Source: an uncultured bacterium (GTDB taxonomy: Bacteria > Chloroflexota > Anaerolineae > J036 > Brachytrichaceae). Taken from it: DNA of 64,000 nt. The DNA lies in contig CAIQQO010000201.1 in NCBI GenBank assembly GCA_903873965.1, positions 1 to 64,000 on the forward strand, read 5' to 3'. The notes below the pieces were generated by a model. It saw only the letters and a list, made by a program, of their open reading frames with translations, was not told where the DNA came from and did no database searches. A program made the position numbers and the translations under genes. Shown in pieces: positions 17,819 to 27,120 of the stretch (its first letter is position 1; each line of letters opens with the position of its first letter).

Positions 17819-18610
17819 ATGACGACAACAATTGCGCTGGCCGGTAAAGGCGGCGTCGGTAAATCGACGATCGCCACGATGGTGATCAAATATTTAGTTC
17901 AGTCCCAGACGGGTTCGATCCTGGCGATCGATGCCGACCCAAGCAGCAACCTGTACATGACACTGGGATTGCAGGCTGAGTGCACCGTTGGCGATATCCG
18001 CGAAGGCATCCTCGATCAGGTAAAGCAATCGTTGCTACTGGGCGGCGCGGCCATGGGCACCTTACCGGGCGGCGTCACCAAGCGAGACTATCTCGACATG
18101 CAGATACGCTCGTCACTGGCAGAAGGCTCACGATTCGACCTGATCGCCATGGGGCGTTCCGAAGGCCAGGGTTGTTATTGTGCGGTGAATCACAACCTGC
18201 GCGAAGTCGTGGACGGTATCAGTCGCAACTATCGCTACGTGATCATTGACAACGAAGCCGGCATGGAACACCTTAGTCGCCGCACGACGCGCGACGTGCA
18301 GGTGTTGCTGGTGGTCACTGACCCAACGCAACGCGGCATAGTGGCTGCTGAAAACATCGCTGCTTTTCGTCATGAGCTAGGCATCAACATCGAGAAAACG
18401 TACCTGATTATCAATAACCTGACGACGCCGACGATCCCGACGCCGTTGCAGGCGCGCATCGACGCACTCGACATTCCGCTGCTGGGCACGGTGCCGCATA
18501 GCGATCGCATGGCCGAGTTCGAGTTCAGCGGCCAACCGCTGGTCGAGATGGGCGACGAGTCGCCGGTGTATCAGGCTGTGGCTGCCATGATGGCGAAAAT
18601 CCCCGCGTAA
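17819..18610 (+). CDS. CooC/AcsF-type nickel-insertion ATPase, copy 2
   Basis: This is a second MinD/CooC-like NTPase with Walker A AGKGGVGKST at about residues 7-16, IDADPSSNLYMTLG, the C-x-C motif GCYCAVNHNLREV and the switch-like IDNEAGMEHLSRRT. The ORF track starts at 17801, but ATG 17819 has GGAGAG 6 nt upstream and aligns with the usual CooC N-terminus, so 17819 is preferred (263 residues). It is the last gene of the carbonyl-branch operon. A 145-bp gap without a clear promoter separates it from copy 1, and a strong terminator follows. Confidence 0.92.
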   Translation: MTTTIALAGKGGVGKSTIATMVIKYLVQSQTGSILAIDADPSSNLYMTLGLQAECTVGDIREGILDQVKQSLLLGGAAMGTLPGGVTKRDYLDMQIRSSLAEGSRFDLIAMGRSEGQGCYCAVNHNLREVVDGISRNYRYVIIDNEAGMEHLSRRTTRDVQVLLVVTDPTQRGIVAAENIAAFRHELGINIEKTYLIINNLTTPTIPTPLQARIDALDIPLLGTVPHSDRMAEFEFSGQPLVEMGDESPVYQAVAAMMAKIPA

Positions 18611-18661
18611 AACGTGATGCGTTAGCGCCTCTTTGGCGGAATGGCAGTCAGCTGAGATGTG

Positions 18662-18697
18662 AAAGCCCCCGAGGTATTACCTCGGGGGCTTTGTCTT
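18662..18697. terminator. Strong bidirectional rho-independent terminator between the two pathway operons
   Basis: AAAGCCCCCGAGGT (18662-18675) pairs perfectly with ACCTCGGGGGCTTT (18679-18692) around a 3-nt loop, followed by TTTGTCTTT. It sits between the convergent cooC copy 2 and fhs and has T-rich or A-rich flanks usable in both directions. Confidence 0.92.
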
Positions 18698-18718
18698 TAT
18701 AACAAACTAAGCTAAACC

Positions 18719-20482
18719 CTAGAACAGCCCGACCACTTTGCCGTCAATAAGGTCGACGCTCTCGTAGGCTGGATGGCTGCCCAGACCCGGCATCGTGCGC
18801 ATTTCGCCGCACAGCGGGTACAGGAAGCCGGCGCCGACCGATGCGCGTACGTCGCGAATCGGCAGCGTAAACCCAGACGGCGCGCCCAGCAGTTTGGGAT
18901 CGTGTGACAGGCTCAGGTGCGTCTTGGCCATGCAGATCGGCAGCAAGCCCCAACCCAGTTTGGTGAAGTTCTTGATCTTGGTTTCAGCCTCGGCCATGTA
19001 TTCCACGCGGCCCGCTCCATAAATCTGCGTGGCGATGGTTTCGATCTTTTCCTTGATCGTGGCCTCATTGGTATACAGCATCTTGAACGACTTGGGCAAC
19101 TCACAGGCAGCCGCCACGGCATCAGCCAGCTCGGCTCCACCTTCGCCGCCCAGCGCCCACACCTTCGATGAGTAAGCGCCAACGGCGCCTGCTTCAATGG
19201 CCTGCTCGCGGACGAGTGCTGTCTCGGCAGGGGTGTCGGCGTCGAAGTGGTTAATCGCCACGACGACCGGCACGCCAAACTTGCGCGCGTTCTGCACTTG
19301 CTTGGTCAAGTTGGCGCAACCCTTCAACAAAGCGGGTAGATTCTCACGCGTCAACTCGGGTGGTAGCGGCTTGCCGGCAACGACGCTGCCTGCGCCGCCA
19401 TGCATCTTCAGGGCGCGCACCGTGCACACCAGCACCACGCAATCGGGCGCGAGCCCGCTGGCGCGACACTTGATGTCCATGAACTTTTCCATGCCCAGAT
19501 CGGCGCCGAATCCACTCTCTGTGACGACGTAGTCAGCCAGCTTCAATGCGATTTGGTCGGCCACGATCGAGTTGTTGCCGTGCGCGATGTTGGCAAACGG
19601 CCCGGCATGCACGAACACGGGCGACTGTTCCAACGTCTGCAGCAGGTTCGGCATGATGGCGTCTTTCAACAGGACTGTCATCGCGCCGGCAACGCGCAGT
19701 TGCTCAGCCGTGATGGGTGATCCGTCTTTCGCAAAGGCCACGACCATGCGGCCCAACCGAACGCGCAGGTCTTCGATGCCGTTCGAAAGTGCCAGAATGG
19801 CCATCACTTCAGAGGCGACCGTGATGTCATAGCCGGAAGTGCGCGCCACGCCGTCTTCGCGTGTGCCGAGTCCCAGTGCAATCTTGCGCAAGGAGCGGTC
19901 GTTGATGTCGACGACGCGGTTGAGCATGATCGAGTAGGGATCGATGTTTAGAGGATTGCCGTGATAAAGGCAATTGTCGACTGCTGCGGCCAACAGGTTG
20001 TGTGCTGCGCCGATGGCGTGAATGTCGCCGGTGAGGTGCAGGTTAAAGTCTTCCATCGGAATCACCTGCGCATAACCGCCGCCGGCTGCACCACCCTTAA
20101 TGCCAAAGGTCGGCCCCATACTCGGCTGGCGCAGGCAGGTGAACACGTTTCGACCGGTGTAGTGCAATGCCTGTGACAGACCGATGGTTGTCACGGTTTT
20201 GCCCTCGCCCAGCGGCGTTGGGGTGATTGCTGTCACCACGATATATTTTCCGTTGGGGCGGCCAGCCAGCCGCTCGCGCACATTCAAGTGCACTTTGGCT
20301 TTATGCTTGCCGTAAATCTCAAGATCGTCTTCGGCCAGCCCGGCATGTTTTGCCACATCAAGGATCGGCAGAATCGGCGCGGCTTGCGCGATTTCCAAGT
20401 CCTTGGGTACTGGGGTCAACTTGACAGGACCGTTGTACTGAGTGCTTCGGTTCGATTGTTTACGGTTGTTTTGGTTTGGCAT
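18719..20482 (-). CDS. fhs: Formate-tetrahydrofolate ligase (10-formyl-THF synthetase)
   Basis: This enzyme activates formate with ATP and THF to 10-formyl-THF, the first THF-dependent step of the methyl branch. The signature P-loop-like region [21 protein letters not shown] (about residues 70-90), [23 protein letters not shown] and the [18 protein letters not shown] segment identify it. The track start at 20524 is replaced by ATG 20482 (MPNQNNRKQ), which has AGGAG 8 nt upstream. The 587-residue length is slightly over the usual 555-560 because of an N-terminal tail of about 25 residues. It is the last gene of the minus-strand methyl-branch operon, preceded by a repeat-rich leader. Confidence 0.97.
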   Translation of the reverse strand: MPNQNNRKQSNRSTQYNGPVKLTPVPKDLEIAQAAPILPILDVAKHAGLAEDDLEIYGKHKAKVHLNVRERLAGRPNGKYIVVTAITPTPLGEGKTVTTIGLSQALHYTGRNVFTCLRQPSMGPTFGIKGGAAGGGYAQVIPMEDFNLHLTGDIHAIGAAHNLLAAAVDNCLYHGNPLNIDPYSIMLNRVVDINDRSLRKIALGLGTREDGVARTSGYDITVASEVMAILALSNGIEDLRVRLGRMVVAFAKDGSPITAEQLRVAGAMTVLLKDAIMPNLLQTLEQSPVFVHAGPFANIAHGNNSIVADQIALKLADYVVTESGFGADLGMEKFMDIKCRASGLAPDCVVLVCTVRALKMHGGAGSVVAGKPLPPELTRENLPALLKGCANLTKQVQNARKFGVPVVVAINHFDADTPAETALVREQAIEAGAVGAYSSKVWALGGEGGAELADAVAAACELPKSFKMLYTNEATIKEKIETIATQIYGAGRVEYMAEAETKIKNFTKLGWGLLPICMAKTHLSLSHDPKLLGAPSGFTLPIRDVRASVGAGFLYPLCGEMRTMPGLGSHPAYESVDLIDGKVVGLF

Positions 20483-20504
20483 CCTGAATCTCCTAAATGG
20501 CTTT

Positions 20505-20630
20505 CCATCCCAGTGGGATGGCATTCACGTCGGGGTGAACTCGTGTATTCACCCGTTCTCTTGACTCACTAATCTCCTGTATGGCATTCATGTAGGGCGA
20601 ACCCGTTCTTTTGAATCACCAATTATCGGA
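20505..20630 (-). promoter_or_regulatory. Structured, repeat-containing leader of fhs
   Basis: The 209-bp gap between fdhA and fhs holds three structures: CCATCCCA-g-TGGGATGG (20505-20521), GGGTGAA-(8 nt)-TTCACCC (20533-20539/20548-20554), and an imperfect direct repeat beginning ATGGCATTCA at 20518 and 20581, the second unit lacking about 12 nt. No known riboswitch pattern was recognised. It could be an attenuator, a protein-binding site or a small repeat insertion. Confidence 0.5.
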
Positions 20631-20691
20631 CCTAAATGCGAGGCAGTTTCCTTTCCATCTTGCTTTGGCTTCTTGCCTGGTCTATCTCGTT

Positions 20692-23451
20692 TCATGCCTC
20701 AAGTGTCTGTTCTCTGGCTTCTTCCTTATCAATCCGCACCGTCAAAACCTTATACTCCGGGCAGCGTGTGAGTAAGTCTGAAGATGAAGACAGGATCGAG
20801 TTCATATCCGTCTCCGGAAAGTGGAAAGTCGTAAACACGTTGCCTGGATTGACGCGTTCGCTGATGTGCGCCGTCATCGGAATACTGCCGCGTCGGCTGA
20901 CCAACTTCACCCTTTGCCCGTCGCTGATGTGGTAGGTCACTGCATCATCGGGGTGAATCTCCAGCGCATCGTGATCGACAACCTGCCCCAGCGGCGTGCG
21001 GCGAGTCATCGTGCCGGCGTTGTAATGCTGCAGTACTCTGCCTGTCACGAGAACGAGCGGGTACTGGTAATCAGGTTCTTCACCTGGCGGCAGGTATTCC
21101 ACCGCGGCGAATTTTGCCCGACCTCGGGGGAATTTTTCGGTGTGCAGAATCGTGGTGCCGGGATGTTGTGCGGAGGGCACAGGCCACTGCAATTCCTGTT
21201 TCTCAAGGCGCTCATAACTGATGCCGGCCAGCGGTGGCGTCAATGCTGATATCTCATCCATGATCTCAGAGGCGTCGCGGTACGACATCGGCACACCCAT
21301 CGCGGTTGCAATGGCGCAGATGGCCTCCCAGTCCGATCGGGCGTTGCCGGGTGGCGGCACCACCTGCCGGACGCGCTGTACGCGCCGTTCACCATTCGTG
21401 AAAGTGCCGTCTTTTTCAAGTGCGCCGGCTGCCGGAAGAACGACATCCGCGAGCCGCGCCGTTTCACTCATGAAGAGCTCGGAAACGACGACGAAGTCGA
21501 GTGCCCGCATGGCATCGCGCACCAGCCGTGTATTAGGTTCGGTCTGTGCGGCGTCGTAGCCCATGATCCACATCGCCTTCATCTTGCCGGCCAGTGCCGC
21601 ATCCCACATATCTGGGATTTTCAAGCCGGTGCTCTGTGGCAGCGGTCGTCCCCAGCGTGTTTCAAATTTGGTGCGCACAACCGGATCGCTGTATTTCTGA
21701 TACGAGGTGAGGACGTTGGGCAACGCGCCCATGTCGCACGAGCCTTGCACGTTGTTTTGTCCTCTCAGCGGATTCACGCCCGTGCCGGGTCGTCCGATGT
21801 TGCCGGTCAGGATGGCGAGGTTGGCCAGCGCCATAACGCCATTGGAACCAGTGCGATGCTCCGTCATGCCGAGGCCGTGGAACGCCATCGAGGCGCCGCT
21901 ATTGGCATACAACCGTGCTGCCTTGCGCAGCAATTCAGCCGGCACGCCCGATATCTCTTCAACGCGCTCCGGCGTGTAGGTGGCGACGGTTTCATAGAAG
22001 GCATCGAAGTTCTCGGTGCGGTTCTCGACGAAATCGCTGTCCACCAGTTCTTCCGTGATGATGACATTGGCCAGCCCGTTAAACACCGCCACATTGGTGC
22101 CCGGTCGCAGGCGCAGATGTACGTCGGCGTAATGGGTCAGTTCGATGTTGCGCGGGTCGATGACAATCAGCTTGGTGCCATTGCGAACGGCGCGCTTGAT
22201 TCTCGCCCCGGTCACTGGGTGTCCTTCCGTGGGGTTACAGCCACTCACCAGGAAGAGGTTGGCCTTCTCAATATCCTCAAGCGAATTGGTTGCGGCGCCG
22301 GTGCCGATCACTTCCTGCATACCGGCTACGGTGGGGCTATGGCATACGCGCGCGCAGTTGTCGATGTTGTTCGTACCCAGGCATGCCCGCGCGAATTTCT
22401 GCATCAGGAAATTTTCTTCATTCGTGCCGCGGCTCGACGAAATGCAACCCACGCTATCTGCGCCATGCGTCGCCACGGCGTCGCCGAAGCGTTGCGCAAT
22501 CAGCGCCATGGCTTCTTCCCACGTTGCTTCGCGCCATTCTTGTGCAGGTTGGGATGCGCCCGTCTCAGCGCCCCTCACGCGGATCAATGGCTGCGTCAGG
22601 CGGTCGCTGGCGTTAATGTAGCCGAAAGCATAACGGCCTTTGACGCACGCGTGCCCGGCGTTCACTGCCGAGTCGTCCACCGGGATCATGCGAATAATCC
22701 TGTTATCGGCGACTTCGGCATCAAACTGGCAACCGGTGCCGCAGTACGCGCAGGTCGTGCGCGTCTTGTGCGTGGCGGTGACCGCAACTCGGTCAACGGG
22801 AATGATGTCGCTGAGTGCGTCGGTGGGGCACTCGTGTACGCAGGCTCCGCACGTCACGCAGGCTGAGTTGTCGAAATGGCCTGCGCCGGGCACGATACTG
22901 CTATGAAAACCGCGACCGTTCAGGTGCAGCACGTTCTGACCCTGAATCTGATCGCAGGTGCGCACGCAACGCGAACACAAAATGCACTTGGCGGCGTCAA
23001 AGGTAAAAAAGGGGCTGCCCGTATCGACTGCGGCGGTGCGATGCTCGTGCCTCTCACCGCTAAACCGCTCCGGGTTGGCGCCATAGCGCTGCGCCAGTGC
23101 GTGGACTTCGCCGCGTCCGTTGCCCCCGCCGCGGGTGTATTCGCGTGAGCCTTCAGACAGGTAAAGCTCCAACAAAGTGCGTCGGATGCGCTGAATGTCG
23201 GGTGTGTCAGTGGTCACCACCATGCCATCGCGGATAGGGGTGGTGCACGCAGCTGAAAGCGCTTTTTGCCCCTGCACTTGCACGACACACAAACGGCATG
23301 AGCCATAAGCTTTCAGGTGATCGGAATAACACACCGAAGCAATGGGCAGACCTGCGTGCCGCGCGGCTTCCATGACGGGTGTGCCGGCCTTCACCTGCAT
23401 GACGTGTCCGTCAATGGTGACGGTTACATGTTCAGTTGTCTCATTTGGCAT
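20692..23451 (-). CDS. fdhA: Formate dehydrogenase catalytic subunit with NuoG-like N-terminus (cysteine type)
   Basis: The 919-residue molybdo/tungstopterin enzyme interconverts CO2 and formate. The N-terminal [2Fe-2S] domain uses C41, C52, C55 and C69 (YGSCRLCVVQV). A NuoG-like HxxxC region follows, then two [4Fe-4S] ferredoxin sites (CILCSRCVRTC at 156-166; CVTCGACVHEC at 198-208). The fourth cubane site is CAYCGTGC with C269. The active-site segment NCARVCHSPTV places cysteine, not selenocysteine, at about residue 370. The C-terminal MopB domain ends with the GRVLQHYNAGTMTRR region. GAGGT precedes the ATG, which overlaps the NuoF-like gene by 11 bp, so it is the catalytic part of a NuoE-NuoF-FdhA complex. 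Confidence 0.95.
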   Translation of the reverse strand: MPNETTEHVTVTIDGHVMQVKAGTPVMEAARHAGLPIASVCYSDHLKAYGSCRLCVVQVQGQKALSAACTTPIRDGMVVTTDTPDIQRIRRTLLELYLSEGSREYTRGGGNGRGEVHALAQRYGANPERFSGERHEHRTAAVDTGSPFFTFDAAKCILCSRCVRTCDQIQGQNVLHLNGRGFHSSIVPGAGHFDNSACVTCGACVHECPTDALSDIIPVDRVAVTATHKTRTTCAYCGTGCQFDAEVADNRIIRMIPVDDSAVNAGHACVKGRYAFGYINASDRLTQPLIRVRGAETGASQPAQEWREATWEEAMALIAQRFGDAVATHGADSVGCISSSRGTNEENFLMQKFARACLGTNNIDNCARVCHSPTVAGMQEVIGTGAATNSLEDIEKANLFLVSGCNPTEGHPVTGARIKRAVRNGTKLIVIDPRNIELTHYADVHLRLRPGTNVAVFNGLANVIITEELVDSDFVENRTENFDAFYETVATYTPERVEEISGVPAELLRKAARLYANSGASMAFHGLGMTEHRTGSNGVMALANLAILTGNIGRPGTGVNPLRGQNNVQGSCDMGALPNVLTSYQKYSDPVVRTKFETRWGRPLPQSTGLKIPDMWDAALAGKMKAMWIMGYDAAQTEPNTRLVRDAMRALDFVVVSELFMSETARLADVVLPAAGALEKDGTFTNGERRVQRVRQVVPPPGNARSDWEAICAIATAMGVPMSYRDASEIMDEISALTPPLAGISYERLEKQELQWPVPSAQHPGTTILHTEKFPRGRAKFAAVEYLPPGEEPDYQYPLVLVTGRVLQHYNAGTMTRRTPLGQVVDHDALEIHPDDAVTYHISDGQRVKLVSRRGSIPMTAHISERVNPGNVFTTFHFPETDMNSILSSSSDLLTRCPEYKVLTVRIDKEEAREQTLEA

Positions 23452-24988
23452 CGTTTACCTCACTAAACCACATAGGGAACCGCTGAATGGCCGACAACAC
23501 GGGTGTCGGCGCCATCATGCCCAGTGCACACAGGCTGCTCCCGCGCATCGCAAATGCAATATCGTCGATCAATTGCACGTCATCCGGCTGCGTTTCACCT
23601 CGGCGCATCGCATCCAGAATCTCTGCGGCGCGTTGCGATCCAAGCCTGCACGGGGCGCACTTGCCACAACTTTCATGCGCTACATAGGCCATCAACCGAT
23701 GTGCCAGTTGCAGCGGATTGGTGCGTTCGTCGTAGACGACCACACCGCCATGTCCCAGCATACTGCCTGCCGCGCTGAATGCGTCGAAGTCGATAGGCAG
23801 ATCAAGACCGCTATCGGGCATAAGGTCGCCCAGCGGTCCGCCGACTTGCACTGCCAGCAACTGATGCCCTTCGGGTACGCCGCCGCCGTAAGTATTGATC
23901 ACTTCACGCAGGGTAACGCCAAATGGCACTTCAACCAGTCCCGGCGTGCGTAAGCTCCCGGCGAGTTGCAGCGGTATCGTGCCGCGGCTGCGCCCGGCGC
24001 CAATCGACCCATACTGGTCGCCGCCATCGACGATGATCGAAGGAATGGTGGCCAGCGTGGTGACGTTGTTGATCACCGTGGGTTGGCCAAACAGCCCGCT
24101 GATTGCGGGGTAGGGCGGTTTGGGCCGCACCATGCCGCGCTTGCCTTCCAGGCTCTCCAGCAGCGCCGTTTCCTCGCCGCATACATAGGCGCCGGCGCCG
24201 CTGCGCACATCAACATCGAATGCGAATCCGCTGTCCAGAATAGAGGCGCCGAGGTATCCGGCATCACGCGCGGATTGCACCGCTTGTTTCATCACGGCCT
24301 GCGCGCGTGGATATTCTGCTCGGATGTAGATATACCCCTGTTGCGCGCCAACAGCCCTGGCGCAGATCGTCATACCTTCCAGCAGGGCAAACGGGTCACC
24401 TTCCATCAACATGCGATCGGCGTAGGTGCCGGGGTCGCCTTCGTCGCCGTTGGCGACAACGTATTTTTTAAGGCTGACAATGTCGGCCACCGTCTGCCAC
24501 TTGATGCCGGTTGGAAATGCGGCGCCGCCGCGGCCACGTAATCCCGACCGCTTGACCTGGTCGATGATGGCGGCAGGTCCAAGCTCTGACAGGGCGCGGC
24601 GTAATCCGGCATAACCACTTGCATTCTCATAGGCTTCAATAGAGCCGGTTTCGATGACGCCACAGCGTTGGAACGTGATGCGTTGCTGACCCTTGAAGAA
24701 GGGATGCTCGGTCACTACGCCTATGGAAAATGGCGCAATTGCAGCGCCTTCAAGCAGCCCTTGTTCCAGCAAGGCTGCAACATCACTGGCGTTGACATTG
24801 GCATAGCCTACGCGTCCATGTGCAGTTGCCACTTCGATCAGGGGTTCAAGGAAAAACGCGCCGCGACTGCCGGTGGTGACCACTCGGAAATCGCCTCTGC
24901 GCTCCTGTTCACTGCGTAAGGTATTTTCGACATCGCGCGCCCCAATGGAGCGGCTGGACATATCTGCGGAGATGTACACGTCAATCAT
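23441..24988 (-). CDS. NuoF-like NAD(P)/FMN subunit of soluble formate dehydrogenase
   Basis: The protein has an N-terminal thioredoxin-like region (about 1-110), and FMN/NAD-binding motifs of the 51-kDa complex I subunit: GLRGRGGAAFPTGIKW, GDEGDPGTYADRMLMEGDP, GAGAYVCGEETALLESLEGK and PAISGLFGQPTVINNVTT. A C-terminal [4Fe-4S] site ESCGKCAPCRLGS plus a later cysteine follows. The ORF track starts at 25042, but ATG 24988 overlaps the NuoE-like stop as ATGA and matches family starts, giving 515 residues. It would transfer electrons between NAD(P) and FdhA. No additional C-terminal ferredoxin domain of the HydB type is present, so electron bifurcation is not indicated by this subunit alone. Confidence 0.94.
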   Translation of the reverse strand: MIDVYISADMSSRSIGARDVENTLRSEQERRGDFRVVTTGSRGAFFLEPLIEVATAHGRVGYANVNASDVAALLEQGLLEGAAIAPFSIGVVTEHPFFKGQQRITFQRCGVIETGSIEAYENASGYAGLRRALSELGPAAIIDQVKRSGLRGRGGAAFPTGIKWQTVADIVSLKKYVVANGDEGDPGTYADRMLMEGDPFALLEGMTICARAVGAQQGYIYIRAEYPRAQAVMKQAVQSARDAGYLGASILDSGFAFDVDVRSGAGAYVCGEETALLESLEGKRGMVRPKPPYPAISGLFGQPTVINNVTTLATIPSIIVDGGDQYGSIGAGRSRGTIPLQLAGSLRTPGLVEVPFGVTLREVINTYGGGVPEGHQLLAVQVGGPLGDLMPDSGLDLPIDFDAFSAAGSMLGHGGVVVYDERTNPLQLAHRLMAYVAHESCGKCAPCRLGSQRAAEILDAMRRGETQPDDVQLIDDIAFAMRGSSLCALGMMAPTPVLSAIQRFPMWFSEVNDAK

Positions 24989-25515
24989 GCGTGTGATCCA
25001 TCCCCGGGCGGATACACGGATCCGTCCTGACGAGAGTGCCATGCTGGAGATTCAGAAGCGCGTTCCAACTGTTGAACCACTGTATCTGGCCTGCATCGCC
25101 CAACCACCTGTTCATCGATGGCCATAGAAGGTGAAAGGGCGCAGTTGCCCAGACAGTAAACGTGTTCGTATGAGTATTTGCAATCAGGCGTGGTTTGATT
25201 AGGCGCGATACCCAGATGCGCTTCAACGGTTTCCGAAATGCGATCCGCACCCGTGGCCGCGCACGAATCGCCGTGGCAGACGCAGATGCGATGCTGCGCC
25301 GGCGGCGTAGTGCGTAACTCCGTATAGAAGGTGATGATGCTTTGTAACTCACCTTCTGGCACGCCCAGCGCCTTCGTGAGTGCATTCACCGCTTCGACGG
25401 CGATATATCCAGACTGGGCCTGGATTTCCTGTAGTGCGACGAGAGCCATCTCGGGATGTCCCGCGTGGCGGGCAATAATCTCCGAAACTGGTCCTGCATG
25501 AACTTCCATGGTCAC
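24985..25515 (-). CDS. NuoE-like [2Fe-2S] subunit of soluble formate dehydrogenase
   Basis: The 176-residue 24-kDa-type subunit has a helical N-terminus (about 1-75) and a thioredoxin-like ferredoxin fold with ligands CVCHGDSCAATGA and CLGNCALSPSM (about residues 78-130). It shuttles electrons between the FMN of the NuoF-like partner and the Fe-S chain of FdhA. The track start is GTG 25515. ATG 25509 two codons later is equally possible, and neither has a well-spaced ribosome-binding site. It is the first of three tightly overlapping FDH genes (NuoE, NuoF, FdhA), preceded by a 112-bp gap with a hairpin. Confidence 0.94.
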   Translation of the reverse strand: MTMEVHAGPVSEIIARHAGHPEMALVALQEIQAQSGYIAVEAVNALTKALGVPEGELQSIITFYTELRTTPPAQHRICVCHGDSCAATGADRISETVEAHLGIAPNQTTPDCKYSYEHVYCLGNCALSPSMAIDEQVVGRCRPDTVVQQLERASESPAWHSRQDGSVYPPGDGSHA

Positions 25516-25555
25516 CCGCGTTGCATAAGATATAGTGCTGATCTTTCATGAACCA

Positions 25556-25578
25556 CACCGCCGCGTTTTGCGGCGGTG
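25556..25578 (-). promoter_or_regulatory. GC-rich hairpin between metVF and the NuoE-like gene
   Basis: CACCGCCGC-GTTTT-GCGGCGGTG is a perfect 9-bp stem with a 5-nt loop, about 40 nt upstream of the NuoE-like start. There is no T-run on the minus strand, so it is more likely an mRNA processing or stability hairpin than a terminator. Confidence 0.55.
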
Positions 25579-25627
25579 CAATTAACGTGTTTTGCCGAAT
25601 CTAATCCCTGATCCCTTGGTCCCTGGC

Positions 25628-27085
25628 TTACGCTACGGCGCGCACTTCTTCCGGTGCGCGTTTGAGACCAGCATCCGTGACGATTCTCGGGATGATGGAT
25701 TCCCAACCCACGGTCATCAGATGGATACCGCTGGCTGCTTTCTTGGCGCGCACGTGCTCGATGATTTCGAGCGCGATCTTGATGCCTTCTTCTTCGGCGC
25801 CATCACCTGCCGCTTCCATGCGCTTGATGATACTGGCCGGCATAACGATCCCGGGAACTTCCGCCAGTTTGTGCGCCATCTTCAGGCTCTTGATTGGCAT
25901 GACGCCGATCAGGAGATAGGCTTTGTCGATGATATTGCGCTTGGCCAGTTCGTTGAACCAGATTTCCAGCCGATCGGTGTCATAGACCACGTTCGTCTGA
26001 ATAAACTGCGCGCCGGCGTTGATCTTCTTGTGTTCGCGAATGGCCTGGAAACGCGGCTCCGATGTCATGGGCGAACCTGCAGCGCCGAGGAAATACTTGG
26101 GCAGCTGCTTGATCTCGCGCCCGTCCAGGTATTTGCCTTCGTCGCGCAAGCGTCGCAGCATCCACAGAATCTGGATTGAATCGATATCGAGAATATCGAG
26201 GCGCGCCATGGGTTGCGCCCCTTCGCGCGGGCTGTCACCTGACAGGCACAGGATGTTGCGGATGCCCAGTGCGCTTGCACCCAGCACATCCGACTGCACG
26301 CTTAAGCGTGTGTGATCGCGCGCTGTCACTTGCATGACGGGTTCCGCGTGCTTTTGCAGTGCCAGCATGGCCGATGCCCAACTGGATACGCGCGGCATCG
26401 CCGAGGCGTTGTCGGTAAAGTTGACCGCAGTGACATAGTCGCGTACCGATTCCACGTTACCCAGGAACTTCGTCGTGTTCGGGCTCAGTGATGGCGCGAC
26501 TTCGGCTGTGACGACGAATTCGCCGTTGCGTAGACGCCGTTCCAGTTCTGATGCGGGTTCGGTGTATTTGGGTGCGTGATACTCAGAATCGCCCGACCAC
26601 CATACCGGCTGGCGCACAGGGCGGAAAATTGAATCCCATGTGCGGGCGCGTTCATTCACGTTGCGCGTTGCCAATCCTTTGACAACCTTGCGCACGCCGA
26701 CCTTCTTTACTTGTCTGACAACGTCGCCCCAGGTTTCGGTGCCGACTTTGTCCCAGTCCAACGGAGGAAGCACTTCCAGCAGTTTTTCGCTGGTACCCAT
26801 TTTCTCTGAGCGATCATAAATGGCGTACCAGATGCACGGGCGCTTATCGTCGACACAACATATTTCGGTTGAGCCGCCGCATGGGCCATTGCGCACACCC
26901 TTTGGGCATTCCATGGGGCAGATGTAGGCGGTTTCTTGAAGCATGCAGTTGCCGCACATGCGACAACCAAACAGCGGCCCCTTGATCATTTTCTCGGTCG
27001 AAGCAAGCAGCTTCTTCCCAAGTGACACTTTCTTAAAAGGATCGTATGGCGGTTGCCAACGGCGACCCGGCGTAAAAATGGGCAT
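25628..27085 (-). CDS. Fused MetV-MetF methylenetetrahydrofolate reductase
   Basis: In this 485-residue protein the N-terminal about 190 residues form a cysteine-rich MetV-type domain (CRMCGNCMLQETAYICPMECP, then GPCGGS and CCVDDKRPC). The C-terminal about 290 residues are the MetF TIM barrel (FVVTAEVAPSLSPNTTKFL, NFTDNASAMPRVSS, NILCLSGDSPREG, GAQFIQTNVVYD, LLIGVMPIKSLKMAHKL). It reduces methylene-THF to methyl-THF, the last step of the methyl branch. In acetogens such as Moorella MetV and MetF are separate subunits, and here they are one chain in the order V-F. GAGG precedes the ATG. It lies 69 bp downstream of the pterin methyltransferase gene. Confidence 0.92.
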   Translation of the reverse strand: MPIFTPGRRWQPPYDPFKKVSLGKKLLASTEKMIKGPLFGCRMCGNCMLQETAYICPMECPKGVRNGPCGGSTEICCVDDKRPCIWYAIYDRSEKMGTSEKLLEVLPPLDWDKVGTETWGDVVRQVKKVGVRKVVKGLATRNVNERARTWDSIFRPVRQPVWWSGDSEYHAPKYTEPASELERRLRNGEFVVTAEVAPSLSPNTTKFLGNVESVRDYVTAVNFTDNASAMPRVSSWASAMLALQKHAEPVMQVTARDHTRLSVQSDVLGASALGIRNILCLSGDSPREGAQPMARLDILDIDSIQILWMLRRLRDEGKYLDGREIKQLPKYFLGAAGSPMTSEPRFQAIREHKKINAGAQFIQTNVVYDTDRLEIWFNELAKRNIIDKAYLLIGVMPIKSLKMAHKLAEVPGIVMPASIIKRMEAAGDGAEEEGIKIALEIIEHVRAKKAASGIHLMTVGWESIIPRIVTDAGLKRAPEEVRAVA

Positions 27086-27120
27086 CTCTACAACCTCACA
27101 ATGAACAGTTCACCAACACA

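Noticed and set aside
22330-22370. Possible selenocysteine codon in fdhA
   Set aside because: The active-site position reads as a cysteine codon in NCARVCHSPTV and there is no in-frame TGA in the gene.
21745-22866. 373-residue plus-strand ORF opposite fdhA
   Set aside because: It overlaps the molybdopterin domain of FdhA entirely and has no coherent domain pattern.
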